This document shows positions 25,306-36,859 of a stretch of DNA of 64,000 nt, in pieces. Origin of the DNA: Poa pratensis (Eukaryota; Streptophyta; Magnoliopsida; Poales; Poaceae); the NCBI GenBank assembly GCA_947311845.1, contig CAMZMU010000040.1, forward strand, positions 69,483,560 through 69,547,559, given 5' to 3'. Position 1 is the stretch's first letter. The number at the start of each line of letters is the position of its first letter. The notes beneath the pieces were generated by a model. It was not told the origin of the DNA and searched no databases. It saw only the letters and a list, made by a program, of their open reading frames with translations. The translations under genes and the position numbers were made by a program.

Positions 25306-27187
25306 GGGCATCTCCACTCGTCCCCAGCGCCCCAGGCGAGAAATAGCGCCGTTTTGCGCCTTTTTTCCAAATAGCGCGTTTTCTCTCAGGAGTCCAAATA
25401 GCGCCGTTTAGCGCTGTTTTAGCGTCGGCGCACCTAGGCGGAACCCAGTCCATTGGGTTCGCCTGGGGGGAAACTGGCGCGCAAAAACGGCGGGCCAGCG
25501 CTGTCAGCGACGCGGGCGAAAATGCGCGAAAGAGAACCGCCCGTGAGCGGCGTTTCTCATCCTCTCGGCTCCCGCGCCGGTCAAAGGCCGCCGGAGTAAT
25601 AATGGCGTGCCCAGTGAACGACCGTCGCCGACGCTTCCAATCGCGGGGCACGCGGCGCAGTAATGACGTGCCACCGCCCCTCTGTCTGGCCATCCGCGCC
25701 GCTATAAAATCCCGCCTCCTCGCCATGCACAGCCGCACCTCTCTCTCGTCCTCGCCTCAAGCTCTTCTCTCTCGCCCACACCAAGACCATGGCCGAGCGC
25801 TTCCCCGGCGACGACGCTGCCGCGAACGGCTTCGGCCGCCGCCACCTCCACAAAGAGGCAGCGCGGATGCTCTACGAGGCGGGCTACCTGCGCCGCCGGA
25901 TATGCGCGTCCCTGGCACCTCCGGCGGCCAGGCCGCGTGGGTGCTGAGCGCGGGCGGCGTTCCCGTGCCTCCGCCGCCAGAAGGGGCGGACCGCGTGGAG
26001 GCGATCCAGGAGGTGCTCGACGGTCTCACCGACGAGCAGGCGGCGGATCCCCGCTGGGATCCGGCCAACCATGCGTTCTGGACGCAGTTCTTCCTCCAGT
26101 GCCACGCCCGCGAGCTGGCCGACGAAGGCCGCAACGGCCCGGTGGAGGGCCGCAAGAACTCCAAGGGCCGCAAGAGGTGGTGGGCGCTCGAGGACGCACG
26201 CTTGCGTTCGTCCTCGAGCACATCGCCGGCGGCAACAGGCCACGGCTGGAGATGCCGCCGCGCACGTCGTCGTGGCTGCCGTGGCGGATGGGCGCCACAT
26301 CCTCCTCCTCTTCCTCCGGCGCGCGCTCAGCGTCGTCGGCGCCTCCCTCTGCTCGGGTCAAGGCCGAGCAGGACGCCACGCCGCCGCCCATCCTCAACTC
26401 CGGCCGGCGCGTTCCCAGCCGCAGCGGCAGCCTCCGCATCAACGAGCGCCGCCCCGCGTCGCCGCGCGCTTCTCCGCCTCGTCAAGCCCAAGACGGAGGG
26501 CAAGAAGAAGGCGCCGACGTGGCAGGCGCCGCGCGACTACGTCAGGGCGGCGGCCAACATGGAGGCGCCGGAGGACTCGGAGGAGTTCCCCGGCGAGAGG
26601 CTCGCCATCGAGAATTCCCTCAACGACGTCCTCCCGGCGCCAGACGACGTCGCCGATGCCTGGTCGGCGAGGATGCACGAGCAGGAGGAAGTCCAGCGCC
26701 AGCAGCGCATCCTCGAGCAGGCGCAGCGCGAGCGCGCGGCCCCTCGCCGTCGCATGCCATCTCCCCCAGCGTCGCCGCCCTACATCATCCTCGACCCCAG
26801 CGACGAGGAGGACGCCCCCAGCGCGCCCGGGCCGAGCAGGTGGCACGGCGGAGACGACGGGCAGGCCCTAGCAACACCGCTGGGAGCGGCTCCGACGACG
26901 ACGGCGACGGTGGCGACTACACCGTGTTCTACGGCGACGCAGGCTTATATATTTTCAGTTTTTTAAGTTTTTATTTTTAGTTTCTACTATGTAATCGGTG
27001 AATTTCTGCCCATATATGAATGAAATTCGCCAAATTAGCTACTTTTCGCCTAAATTTGTTTTTTCAAAATTTCTGGGCACGGCTGGGAAAACGCCGCCCT
27101 CAAGGCGTGAAATAGCGCCGTTGCCCCCCAGGCGGCCCAAAATAGCGCCGTTTTTCGGCCTGGGGGGGACAACGAGTGGAGATACCC
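25306..27187. mobile_element. Harbinger-like TIR element with TTA duplication, next to WD40 start codon
   Basis: The 1,882-bp element begins GGGCATCTCCACTCGTCCCC. Its right end in reverse complement begins GGGTATCTCCACTCGTTGTC. TTA flanks both ends (25303-25305 and 27188-27190), as in PIF/Harbinger elements. Subterminal AATAGCGCCGTTT motifs occur in both arms. No DDE transposase was recognised, and the interior carries a GC-rich frame-broken ORF. The left end is 68 bp from the WD40 start codon on the minus strand, so the element separates that gene from its original upstream promoter. Confidence 0.8.
25790..26966 (+). pseudogene. Frame-broken GC-rich ORF carried by the Harbinger-like element
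   Basis: A start at 25790 (MAERFPGDDAAAN) opens a frame that is joined by shifts near 25900 and 26190. Readable pieces are PDMRVPGTSGG, a segment with WTQFFLQCHAREL, then GRKRWW, GARGRTLAFVLEHI, and a C-terminal part (KPKTEGKKKAPTW to the stop at about 26964) with a Gln/Arg-rich coiled stretch and an acidic DPSDEEDAP. No catalytic domain was recognised. Similar ORFs seem to travel with grass TIR elements, but that is recollection and not tested here. A TATAAAA box lies near 25702, about 90 bp before the start, so the gene may once have been expressed. Confidence 0.55.
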
Positions 27188-27580
27188 TTAAAATGTGGAT
27201 TTAACTCTTACGGTAGGTACCTCGAGAGTCAGGGTTTGCTCGAGTTACGGTGGAAAAAAGATCTAAATCGTGGGGCATTAACTCTTTCGTCCAAAAGCTT
27301 AAGAGATTTGAATTTCCGTTCAAATATCCATCTATATTTTGGGTTTCATTCAAGATTACCTGGCATGCTGAACGGTTAATCTACGTTTCCACTGATGCGG
27401 TCTCGATCTCGGAACACCATCGAGAAAACGTTGTTCTATTGTCCTCCATAATGTAGACTAAATCGCCACATAAGATGTACACCCTCCGTCCTTGAATAAG
27501 TGTACTTCTAGCTTTAATACTAAGTCAACATTTTTAAAATTTGACCAAATTTATAGAAAAAAATAGCAACATATATGACA

Positions 27581-28815
27581 CTAGAAGGTAAGGGCGCGCT
27601 TTGCCGTGCCGGATTTAATTGTTTTCGTTTAATGTATTTGTGTCTTTAGTTTTGTTCTCTTTTTTGGTTTTGAATAAGGCGTTTTATCATTTTTTTTCAT
27701 GTTTAGTTTGACAGATAAACAAAATATGTTATATCTCTTCATTATAACAATTTTGTGAAGGCTATGAGGATATTCGGCACAAAGTTTATGACAAAAAAAT
27801 ATTTCAAACTCATAAGTCATATCATTTATTTTCCTGATACTAATGAGAAAACTACCCCTACTATTATTATTATTTGAAGGATTAACAATTTAATTGAAAT
27901 GTCATGTATTTCTAGAAAAAAAAAACTAATCTCCACAGTAGAAAGCTAATCTATTATGCAGTTTCAGCTACCATGTTTCATTATAACCAATCTCGTCAAT
28001 CCATGTGTAGGAGATTTTTGTGTGAAACTCCATTGTTGTATTAATTTTTTCTGCATCTGGAGAAACGTAAAGGTGGATTGTGTGGTTTTGTACTGCGTTT
28101 CGCGTACTCTCACCACTTGGTTAAGAGTTGAATTTAGGTCACACCACCACATATAACAAATTTGTTTAGCTGACAGTCAAGTGAGGAGCGGTGAACGGTA
28201 TAATGGCGCGGTGCGACGACAGTGCAGCTGCCGGATCTGCTCGGGCACAAATAAAGTTTCTTGCGGCAATGGTCATATATGTCCATATAGTATAATATTT
28301 ATATGAATATGTCTGTTGAAATAAGAAAGTTATGGGGAAAGGTGAGATGGATCTAGTTGTCGAAGGAAATTTCAAGCTGTCAAACGAGTGCGACAAACTT
28401 GATAAAATTTGTCTAAAAAGATACGAACTTCGGTTCAAAATTAATAAGTTACAATTGACGAAATTCGAAACTCAGCACGGGAATGAAAACTACTCGTCGA
28501 CATGCATATATTTCGTTTATATCTTTTCTCAAATCAAAATACGGCTGTGTATATGGATGGGATTAGATAGAGTTGATTATGTGATTTTTCAAACCTTGGT
28601 TCGCCTGTGTTGTACTAACATATATTAAAAGATGGCATAAAGTAATTACATGCATGTGGGCCCATAAAACCCAAAGGCATAAAGTAATCACATGCATGTG
28701 GGTCCATCAAAGACCCAAAATGCATGATGAGGTGGAGTCACCACAAGCCAGGAATTCTTGTGGGATTGTATGTTGTAGAGATAACATTTGTATATTTTGA
28801 AACTTCATGTCAAGA
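27581..28815 (-). mobile_element. Putative Helitron, minus strand, inside Stowaway MITE
   Basis: On the minus strand the right terminus reads as a hairpin (GGCACG/CGCGCC arms around GCAAAG) followed closely by CTAG and then T, as in a Helitron 3' end (plus-strand CTAG at 27581-27584, preceded by A). The 5' end is less sure: minus-strand TCTTGACATG from 28815 starts with TC next to a T on the plus strand, but it does not match the other Helitron starts in this window. The segment holds a 28330-28540 block shared with 52.8 kb and a short direct repeat of TGGCATAAAGTAAT-type sequence (28632-28720). Confidence 0.4.
28330..28540. repeat. Dispersed repeat copy, related to 52840-52970
   Basis: Blocks such as TCGTCGACATGCATATATTTC recur, with substitutions, at 52921-52941 (TCGACACGCATATATTTC), followed in both by a TATTTC/ATATTC-like spacer and TCTCAAATC. 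The upstream TGGGGAA...GAGAT block is shared too. No coding role is evident. Confidence 0.6.
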
Positions 28816-28816
28816 T

Positions 28817-31047
28817 TATTAGAGTATAACGTATAGGTCGGTTATGGTAATATAGATAGAGATAGGATTTGTTTCCGTATGATACCTAACTTATCTTGTA
28901 CTCCAAGTCGGTCCCTTGTACGCCTATATATATACTCACTCATGAGACTCAATAATACATCCATCATATTCCGCCAATCTCATAATTCTACATGGTATCA
29001 GAGCGGCACGATCTAACCTAGCTGCCGCCGCCGCGCTTCCGCAACGCGCCGCCCCCGGGGAGATCGATCTCCATGATATCTCTCGGGGGCCGTGCCGCAT
29101 GTCCGCCGTTCGTGTTGATCGGCTGCCCTAGAGTCTTCTTTTTTCGGTCATTGATCCGGTTTTTCTCTCTCTCGCCGGTCGTTTTTTATCGGCGTTTCTT
29201 TTTTGTTTTCCGATCTAAGATCGGTTTGCGTCGCCGCCACCGACGCCGTCTTCTTGCGCCTCTACTTCGACAACGGCATCGACCTGCACCGTCGGCTCCT
29301 CCAAGCCGGCTATCGCGGATGACACGCCGACGCCGACTTCGCACCGACCGCGCAGCAAGGCCGGACGCCGTCCAAGGGACGCCTCGACGCGTCGCCGCCG
29401 GCTTCTCTCGCTTGCACGGTCTCGATCGCCGGTTCGTCTTCGCCGTCATCGACCGGGATTTCACCGACAACTTCGCCATCGACTCCGATCTGCGCGTCGT
29501 CGTCGCCGCCATGGCTCGTATCGTGCTGCGTCGGTCTGATCAACCGAACGGGCGCCTGTCTACACCAAGCACGTCCCCAGCACGCGCTATCACCGATCGA
29601 GCTACAGGCTGCCGCCGCGTCACCCCTTCGGGCTGCGTGCCGCCGCCATTGGTCCATGTTGCCGGCAGCCAACTCGCGTTCACAGGCGTGTACGCCACTG
29701 GCGGCTTCCCGCCGTCGCCCCGACCCGCGCACTGCTGCTGCGTCGCCCCTTCAGGCCGTAGCGCCGCGGCATGCGGTCCACTCCGCCGTCCCCGCGCGTC
29801 GACTTCTACGTGGTATGCGCCGTGCCGCCTCCCTAGGCGCGGGAACGCCACCGTCCGCGCATGGTCTTCGTCACGCCACGGGTTCTTCCTCGCCTACCTC
29901 GAGTAACGCCGCCGCAGTTCTACAGGTAACCTGCATGGCCACTTCAGGCCATCGCAGGTCCCACCGACCACCCCTTGTCCAGGCGTCCAGCATGGCCACT
30001 CCAGGCTGCCGCTGCCTTCGCCGCCATCTATGTCTTCGTCCACCACGACCTCGTCGCCAGCGTCATCATCCTCGTCCCCGACTACGTCTACTCCGACAAC
30101 CGCGGGCGATATCGACACCTTCTACCCCCGCCGACTGGCGCCGCAACCGTCGTCGAGTCCTCCTCTGCTGGCCCCTCCAACACTGGCGTATGGTTCATGG
30201 TGGTCCCTGCCCCCGCACGCACGGTACTGGCAACACCGGCGCGTGCCTTCGTCCCCGACGTGTCCCCGGGTCTGGCAAGCATGGGTCAGCGCCTCGTCTA
30301 CATCGGCTTCGACAACGTCTTCGGCATCGACTCCCTCCTCTACGACTGCCTCGACCGCGTCACCGACTTCATCTATGTGTACTCGGCTCTGGCAAAGCCG
30401 GATTATGCCTTCGTCCCTAACGTGCGCCTTGTTCCGGCAAAACAATGTCCGTACTTCGTCCTCGACGGCTTGTACTACGTCTTCTTCGGCATCGGCATCC
30501 TCAACGACTGCCTCGACGTGTCTCCGTCACTCTTCACGCGCACTATGCACCCGCGGCTTCTTCTGCGTCTACCTCGACACCGGCAACCCGGCCAGACATC
30601 GACCACGGCGACCCCTCGCACGGCTACCACGACCAAGGCTGCACCGCTTAATGCTCTCGGCTCTCTCGACATCGGCAACAAGGGCTACCACCTCGCTTGA
30701 GCTCCTCATCAGCTTCCTCTACAGTCCAAGTTTTGCGCCGCGACACCGTCCACGACGTTCCCGCTCGTACTGCGGGGGGATGTCAGCCCACTGGACTCTA
30801 CCTCGGGTTTTCTCCAGTCTGATCGTCCGCGACGCTCCTGTTGTTCACGACGCTACCGCTACGACTGCGGGGATGTTAGAGTATAACGTATAGGTCGGTT
30901 ATGGTAGTATAGATAGAGATAGGATATGTTTCCGTATGATGTCTAACTTGTCTTGTACTACAAGTCGGTCCCTTGTACGCCTATATATACTCGCCCATGA
31001 GGTTCAATAATACATCCATCATATTCCACCAATCTCATAATTCTACA
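28817..31047 (+). mobile_element. Non-autonomous Copia-type LTR retrotransposon, 2.2 kb
   Basis: Two LTRs (28817-28992 and 30884-31047) share TTAGAGTATAACGTATAGGT through AATCTCATAATTCTACA. TGGTATCAGAGC, the initiator-Met tRNA primer-binding site, follows the left LTR at 28993-29004, and a GGGGA purine tract precedes the right LTR. The LTRs hold a TATATATA box near 28925. The 1.9-kb interior is GC-rich and lacks protease, integrase, reverse transcriptase or RNase H motifs, so mobility would depend on another element. The flanks AAGAT and AAGTG match at only 3 of 5 bases, so the target duplication is unclear or mutated. Confidence 0.85.
29010..30880 (+). other. GC-rich internal region of the LTR element, no pol
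   Basis: Several overlapping open frames exist (for example 29073-29906, 29656-30420 and 30030-30893), but none carries a recognisable Gag or Pol motif. The sequence is a patchwork of TCGAC/CTACG-rich near-repeats, seen best at 30290-30530, where similar short blocks recur. Overlapping long frames on both strands follow from the base composition and are not evidence of genes. Confidence 0.55.
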
Positions 31048-31462
31048 AAGTGAATCTAGCGATACTAATTTAATGTCATAAATGTGGCTACATTTCCATA
31101 TAAAGTTGGTCAAAAATTAATAAATTTGACTTACCCTAAAAGGTAGAAGTACACTTATTCGAGACGGAGGGAGTACTGTATTAACATGGAACACATACAA
31201 AACAGAAGAAATTAATAGATATCATTTTGGGCGCATTCACGCGTACACAACTCAAAGATCTGGCAATGTCGCGAACTGATGAAAATCTTTTACAGCACTG
31301 GTTTTCTAAATAATTCATAAAGGACTGAAGACACATAAGCAATAAAGCACATCAAAACTACGAACATCGCACACTTACATTGAAGATAAGTATTAGCAAC
31401 TCATATAACAGCTATAACTTCAATTGATGGTGTCAACCATGCGGATTGCCTGCAGTGGTTCA

Positions 31463-34400
31463 CTACCGCTTGCACTTAGCTTTCGCCATTTTCTTCCTCT
31501 TCTTCTTATCAGCTTTTGGGATCTTTGTCTTGCGAGTTTCCCTCTTTTCCTCCTTCACCTTCTTCTTGTGTTCCTTCCGAGCAGCCTTCTTTTCCTCGGG
31601 GTCCATCTTTGTGGACTCCTGCCATGAACCATCTTCGTCTGAACCAGAGCAAGATTCACTGTCATCTGATTCATCTTCCTCCTTGTTCCCCAATGAGCAC
31701 TTATTCTGCAGGTCCAAGGGTTCTTCCGGTGTATTTTGTGCCGGTTGTTCTTGCTGTTTCTCGCTAGGCTCGTTTGTAACCCGCACAGGGGATGGAGACC
31801 GATTAGCAGTATCTGTCTCGCATTGCTTCACATAGTCCAACGCGTATCGAAAAGAGCAAAAGATACAACTATTAGCAAGTGAACAGTATATCACGTAGTA
31901 AAAACATCAAAACAAACACGAAATAGTTTTTAAAACTTGTATAAGAGATCTATGAGAGATTGCATCCTATTTCTTCAACCCCATATGTAGAATCAAATAT
32001 AATTTTATAGTGTATACGAGATTAAACAGTTAACAAAGTAATGGTAATACCATGAATCAAAATATACAAGTAGCATGTTGCTCAAAAAATATATAAAAGT
32101 AGCATGCTTTACGTTCGAACGATTTGTGGGTAAAAAACAGATGCAGTAAATAGAAGTATGATTCAGATATGGGTCTGTCACTAAAGAAGTTAGGATGCTC
32201 TCTGTTGTAAGAATATAATTTCTGGCCAAGTTAGGCAAATGCATAATGATATCTATTTATGATTGGATGTATTCCTACCTGCACCAATACTGTCGGAGCA
32301 ATTTCGTCATCCTTTTCAGCCATATCCCCATTTTCCAGAATCTTTTGCTGAACCTGATATTAAGGACAAATGTTGTCAATCATTAGGTTCTGTGCCCGAT
32401 CATGACCATAGTATCCCAAGAAATTAATTATTACAATGTAATGTACCTACTAAATACATACCTTCTCCAGGTAATCATCAACATATTCATCAGCAATATT
32501 TTGATCAATGACAAAATTAAATAGCTCTGTTACTGTCATGACAGCAACACCTCGTTTTTCAAAGAAGTCCTGGAAACAGCATTGCACACATATTAAAACC
32601 ACGAGCTACCGTCACTGGAAATATTCAAAATTTTAATTCAACTGTTACTCACATTAACATGCAAGCAATCCTCCTTCAGGAAATCCAACGCTAAAGGATG
32701 ATCGAGGTCGACACTTTGTGAAACATCAATTATGTACAAGTGTCCCTGCACAACAAGCAAATAAGAATGAGAAAGGAACTTGTTAACTGGGAAATTGAAG
32801 AGGTCAAGGAAGTCTTAATCAGAAGTGTCGAGCTACCTCGTAATAAAGAATGTTGTATTCACTCAAATCACCATGGACAAGCTTGCATTTTTGGTAGAGT
32901 GTCCGCATTGTTGTAACTATCTGAAAAAGAAGCTGTGGTAAATATATGGGGAAATGGTACATTACAAGTATCCAAATCAAATATTTGGGTATTGTGTGGT
33001 TCTGTATTCATTCTTCTATAGGTAAGACCATATTCAGCTGACATTTGGTAAAGGGAAAATGTTATCCATGGATATGAGCAAATAAAGAACAGCTATCGGC
33101 CGACTAGCTCAACCGCTAAATTATGCAGATGAGTTGTCCCACATTCGAAATTCAACACACGCATTATGCATGATAGCGACCTAAGTGGCAATTAGAATTA
33201 GGTTCCAGCAACAAAAGTCGTAAAAAAAACTGTATTTTGACAATGGTGATCCTAGAGACCCTCCCAGACTCATGTCACTACTCAAAAACAGCATTGTACA
33301 CACTTTAGAAACCACGAGTTATCCATCTCTGGAAAACTTTAATTTAATTGTAGAAAATGCGGTGCAGGAATGCAGCAAGAGTAGAGCTCTGTCTTGGCTT
33401 AAACGTGAATGACATCCAAAGTGATCAAACTTGGACAAAGTTGCAACTATCTAGTTTGACAAATGGTAACATCTGCAATCATTTTGTACAGACTAAAGCT
33501 CCCATCCACATCTTGCAAAATAAAGGATGACAGAATAAGAAATACAAAAATAGTTAGTAGAAGGTGCAACTATTAACTTGTTAATCTTTGTCATGTACCT
33601 CAAAGTAAGCTTCACGTAACTTGTCATATGACAAACCAGCGTCCTTAAGGCGAGGAGCATGATGACCATTATTTCCTGAAGGAGAACCGACTCAATTTAT
33701 TAAATGTACTGATAATACCATGAAAGTACTGTTCTGTGAGATGTGGCGCCAGCACGGTGTATGCTTCGAACAATTAGTAGGTGGTGATCTATAATACCAT
33801 TTCTACAGGCACTGAAATAAACAAATGTTATCACAAATTTTACCTATAAAATCCATCGCCAAAACATGAAGCTTCAAGTGCCTTGGCGTCGGGCAACGGA
33901 TTCCTTTTTCTCCAATTCTGCAAAAGGTTAAGAATAAGTGTATGTAATTCAACGACCTATTTCATTTTTTAATTTGACTAACTAGAGGCATTCTGTGAAG
34001 TATTGCAGAAGAAGATAAAAATATAAAGGGTGGAAACGTAATTTAGTGGTTGACAGAACAAAATAAACGATGTCAGCCATAGCTTATGCCTCCGAGTGCA
34101 TCCTCTTTTCTCAAAGATAAATCCATTTTAACAAAGAATCCTACTGGGAGAAATCTTGCCAAAATACTGGAATGCAAATCATGAATAAAGCATTCGTAAT
34201 GAGAATATTCCTCACCGAAGAAGATTTCTCATTTCCTTTTCAGCCCAGGTCTTTACCATTTTCCGAGGATTATGCTTGCAGTAACCATGTCTAAAACGAT
34301 AGTCCCCTTGAACATATCGGTCTCTATCCCTGCGATAAGTAAATGATGTAGTTTGTTCACATGCAAAATAATTGAATCAAAGTAGTTAAGAAGTACAGGA

Positions 34401-36571
34401 AGGGTACAACAAATTGTCCAGAATCAGTATTCTGCAGTAGCTCTCAGTGAGTATCCAGTTAGAAGGCACAACAAGCATAAATCAATATCTTACTTAAAAA
34501 CAAGGACAGAAGTTTTATAGACTTTGATTGCTAACTCGCTGCCATCTTTCTTTGTTGCATGGTATACATTTGCCTACATAGGAAAAAGACAAATCATCTG
34601 CAGCAGTTAATATTGAGTCTGTTAATCTAGTTAAAGATATAGAGAATGATAAATAACAAAATGCAATGTAGTTCTGGATGCATTCTGTATGTTCTTTTGT
34701 AAACAGCTAAAGTGGCGATGTTTCCGTAAACCGCAGAATGCAATGACACTGGCAAATAGCAAAAAAAACATGTGATGCAATATGCACTGCAAACTGAAGG
34801 CTACCTCTTTTCCAGTAGAAAGACAACCATTTATTTCATCAAAAACACCTCTATTTAACATCCTGAACAAAACCATGCGGGTTCTCGGGTCAATAGCCTG
34901 CATATATAAAACAAAGATGGATGAAAAAGCAAGCATGCCCAGCCTATAAGAACTGAAATATCATGAAACCATCAGATCAAGCAATCAAATCACATGTCCA
35001 ATATAACATTTTTTTAAGACACAAAGACGAGAGATATTATTTTTTTAAATGCAGGTGAGTAAAAGAATAGATCGGATCACCCACCGCTTATCAGCACTAA
35101 AGCAAGGGTACCTATTCAGTCAAGAGAACTCATAAACCAAAATGCATAGCCCCAAGAAGCGCACTGTTCAAGTTAACAAATTTCTGCCTCATGAAATTAC
35201 TACCGCAACAGGCAATGGAAAATGAAGCGGTAGACAAGCCCGGTGAATGTATACAATGAGATTACAAACAAGATTTAGATGTAGTTTTGTTAAGTAGTCA
35301 AAAGTAGACTAATGGTGCCATTTGGACCAACATATAATCAGGAATGCAAAGGGTTTGGGAATATGTTACAATGGAAGATACAGCAGAGCTGAAATGACTT
35401 GGATAAAAATTCTATCCATGTACATCAAACAAAGCATTTTACAATCTAGCAACTAAACTTTGTTTTCTTGCATACTGTAAGGGAAGAAACATCTGAAACA
35501 GGAATATGCAAGTGTACAGGTTGATTTCCCAAGCAGAGAATGTAATAAGCATCACCCAACAACAACAAAATGTGCAAACCTGTTCAACTGTAGCACGATC
35601 AGCCTTCCCAGTGTTCCTTGTTTTCCCAATTGTGGAGTCTCTTACATTGTCCCTGATTGCAGTCGTCACAGAATTTGACATCCCCACGTTCATTCTACCT
35701 TCCCACTCCTGGGTAGTTCAAAATCCGCGACATAAAATTCAGCCAAGTACTACAACACCAATATGAATAAATCAAGATTGTTGTTTCATTCTGATAACGA
35801 TAATCATATGTTATGACTCCGATGTTACATAAGATAAAAACCAATACTGCTATCAGCTAGCGGTTTGCGGAGTTACGTTAGACTTCTATAGCCGATACTA
35901 CTAGGAGGCCTAGCTCCAAGATCAAGCATAACTGTTCTCTTTACTCATTGCAGTAACCAAATTTAACCACGAGATAATAAACCACTGAACCCTACTCCCT
36001 GATAGCATACGGCCAACAAATGTTCAGCACAGGCCGTGCAGTAACCAAATTTAACCACGAGATAATAAACCACTGAACCCTACTCCCTGATAGCATACGG
36101 CCAACAAATGTTCAGCACAGGCCGAAATTTCATAGTACTAATCCAAGGTGAGGAGCGGAAACAGCATACCTCCAAGGGGCCGGCGCGGAAGTGCGAGGCT
36201 AACTTCTGCTGGCGGTTGGAGAGCGGCTGGAGGGTGCGGGAGAGCACGCCGCCGTGCGCGTTAGGCCTACGCGCCACGCCTCCAGCGCCCGAGAAGGTCC
36301 CGGAGATCCGCGTTGAGCCATCCGAACCCTCCACGGCGTCAAGCCAGTTTAGGGCTTCTCGCACGTCGTCGTCGGACCAATCTGCATCCTCATCCTCATC
36401 ATCTTCCTCTTCCTCGTCCTCCTCCGCCTCCGCGGGCTCCTCGGCTGGTGCTGCTGGTTTCTCTTCGGCATCGGCAAAGCGCCCATCAGCCTCGCCTTGC
36501 TGCAGGGCGGAGATTAGGGGGTCGTGCAACGGCGCGGCGGCTGTGGCGGCGGCGGCGGCGGCGGTGCCCAT
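31463..36571 (-). CDS. RIO1: RIO1 atypical serine/threonine kinase/ATPase
   Basis: RIO1 is a cytoplasmic atypical kinase whose ATPase activity drives late 40S ribosomal subunit maturation. Twelve exons join to 563 codons: 36571-36170, 35708-35580, 34897-34805, 34573-34494, 34329-34216, 33917-33844, 33675-33599, 32920-32837, 32745-32653, 32569-32462, 32353-32279, 31825-31463. Features in order: a poly-Ala start and a strongly acidic N-terminal region (residues about 45-80), nucleotide loop LSTGKEANVYHA (203-214), Lys 225 in AIKVYK, catalytic [10 protein letters not shown] (Asp 341, Asn 346), metal-binding [13 protein letters not shown] (Asp 358), and an acidic then Lys/Arg-rich tail ending [12 protein letters not shown]. 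The length matches RIO1 orthologues (about 480-570 aa). The last intron's acceptor is inferred from phase and is the weakest junction. An in-frame ATG at 36661 is possible, but 36571 is the more usual position. Confidence 0.95.
33087..33230 (+). mobile_element. Possible tRNA-derived SINE in RIO1 intron
   Basis: TAGCTCAACCG (about 33104-33114) fits the pol III A-box consensus, and CATTCGAAATTC (about 33143-33154) resembles a B box about 30 bp downstream, a spacing near that of tRNA-type promoters. The segment ends in an A-rich run (about 33221-33229). No clear target duplication was found, so this is tentative. Confidence 0.35.
35949..36124. repeat. Perfect 88-bp tandem duplication in RIO1 intron 1
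   Basis: Copies at 35949-36036 and 36037-36124 are identical over 88 bp (both start TGCAGTAACCAAATTTAACC and end TTCAGCACAGGCCG). The second copy ends 46 bp from the exon 1 donor. Complete identity implies a very recent event, an assembly artefact or an allele-specific variant. Confidence 0.95.
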
Positions 36572-36741
36572 GGCGACTCTCGCGGGAGCAGCAAAACTGT
36601 CGAGGGCACGGTGGAAGCTACTCGTGCAGGCCGGGCGACTATTAACAACACGGCCTGCCAAGCGTGGGTCTCCATTGAACTTTTTGGCCCACCAATCGTT
36701 TCATGTTTATTGCCGTTACTTCTCTACGCTGAAAAAAAATA

Positions 36742-36807
36742 CTCCCTCCAATTTCAATGTAAGTGTTGCCGTTTTGAACTGCCACACTTATTTTGGAGCA
36801 GCTGTAG
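36742..36807. mobile_element. Very short Stowaway-like foldback upstream of RIO1
   Basis: This 66-bp palindromic segment starts CTCCCTCCAATTTCAATG, carries AAGTGTTGCC facing GCCACACTT around its centre, and is flanked by TA on both sides. It looks like an internal-deletion product of a Stowaway MITE. It lies 171 bp upstream of the RIO1 start codon. Confidence 0.5.
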
Positions 36808-36859
36808 TATATATTCAGAAACAAAACATGATTAAGTTACCAGGCAAAGTATGACAGAA

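Larger units (their letters stand above)
27480..31173. mobile_element. Stowaway (Tc1/Mariner) MITE split by nested insertions
   Basis: The left half (27480 to about 27580) starts CACCCTCCGTCC and reads AATAAGTGTACTTCTA. The right half (about 31048-31173) ends ACTTATTCGAGACGGAGGGAG. The inverted ends match, and both sides have TA target duplications (27478-27479, 31174-31175). The halves add to about 230 bp, a normal Stowaway size, so the 3.46 kb between them is later insertion: a Helitron-like segment and an LTR element. Confidence 0.85.

Noticed and set aside
24773..25738. 321-codon frame as the full WD40 first exon
   Set aside because: Its upstream half lies inside the TTA-flanked transposon. 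The frame also crosses the GTAGCT donor at 24886-24881 that joins in phase to exon 2.
30030..30893. 287-codon plus-strand frame as a host gene
   Set aside because: It lies inside the LTR element and overlaps other long frames on both strands. High GC without stop codons explains it.
31463..31894. Extended 143-codon last exon of RIO1 starting at 31894
   Set aside because: No in-phase acceptor supports the upstream part ([12 protein letters not shown]). An AG at 31827-31826 joins exon 11 in phase.
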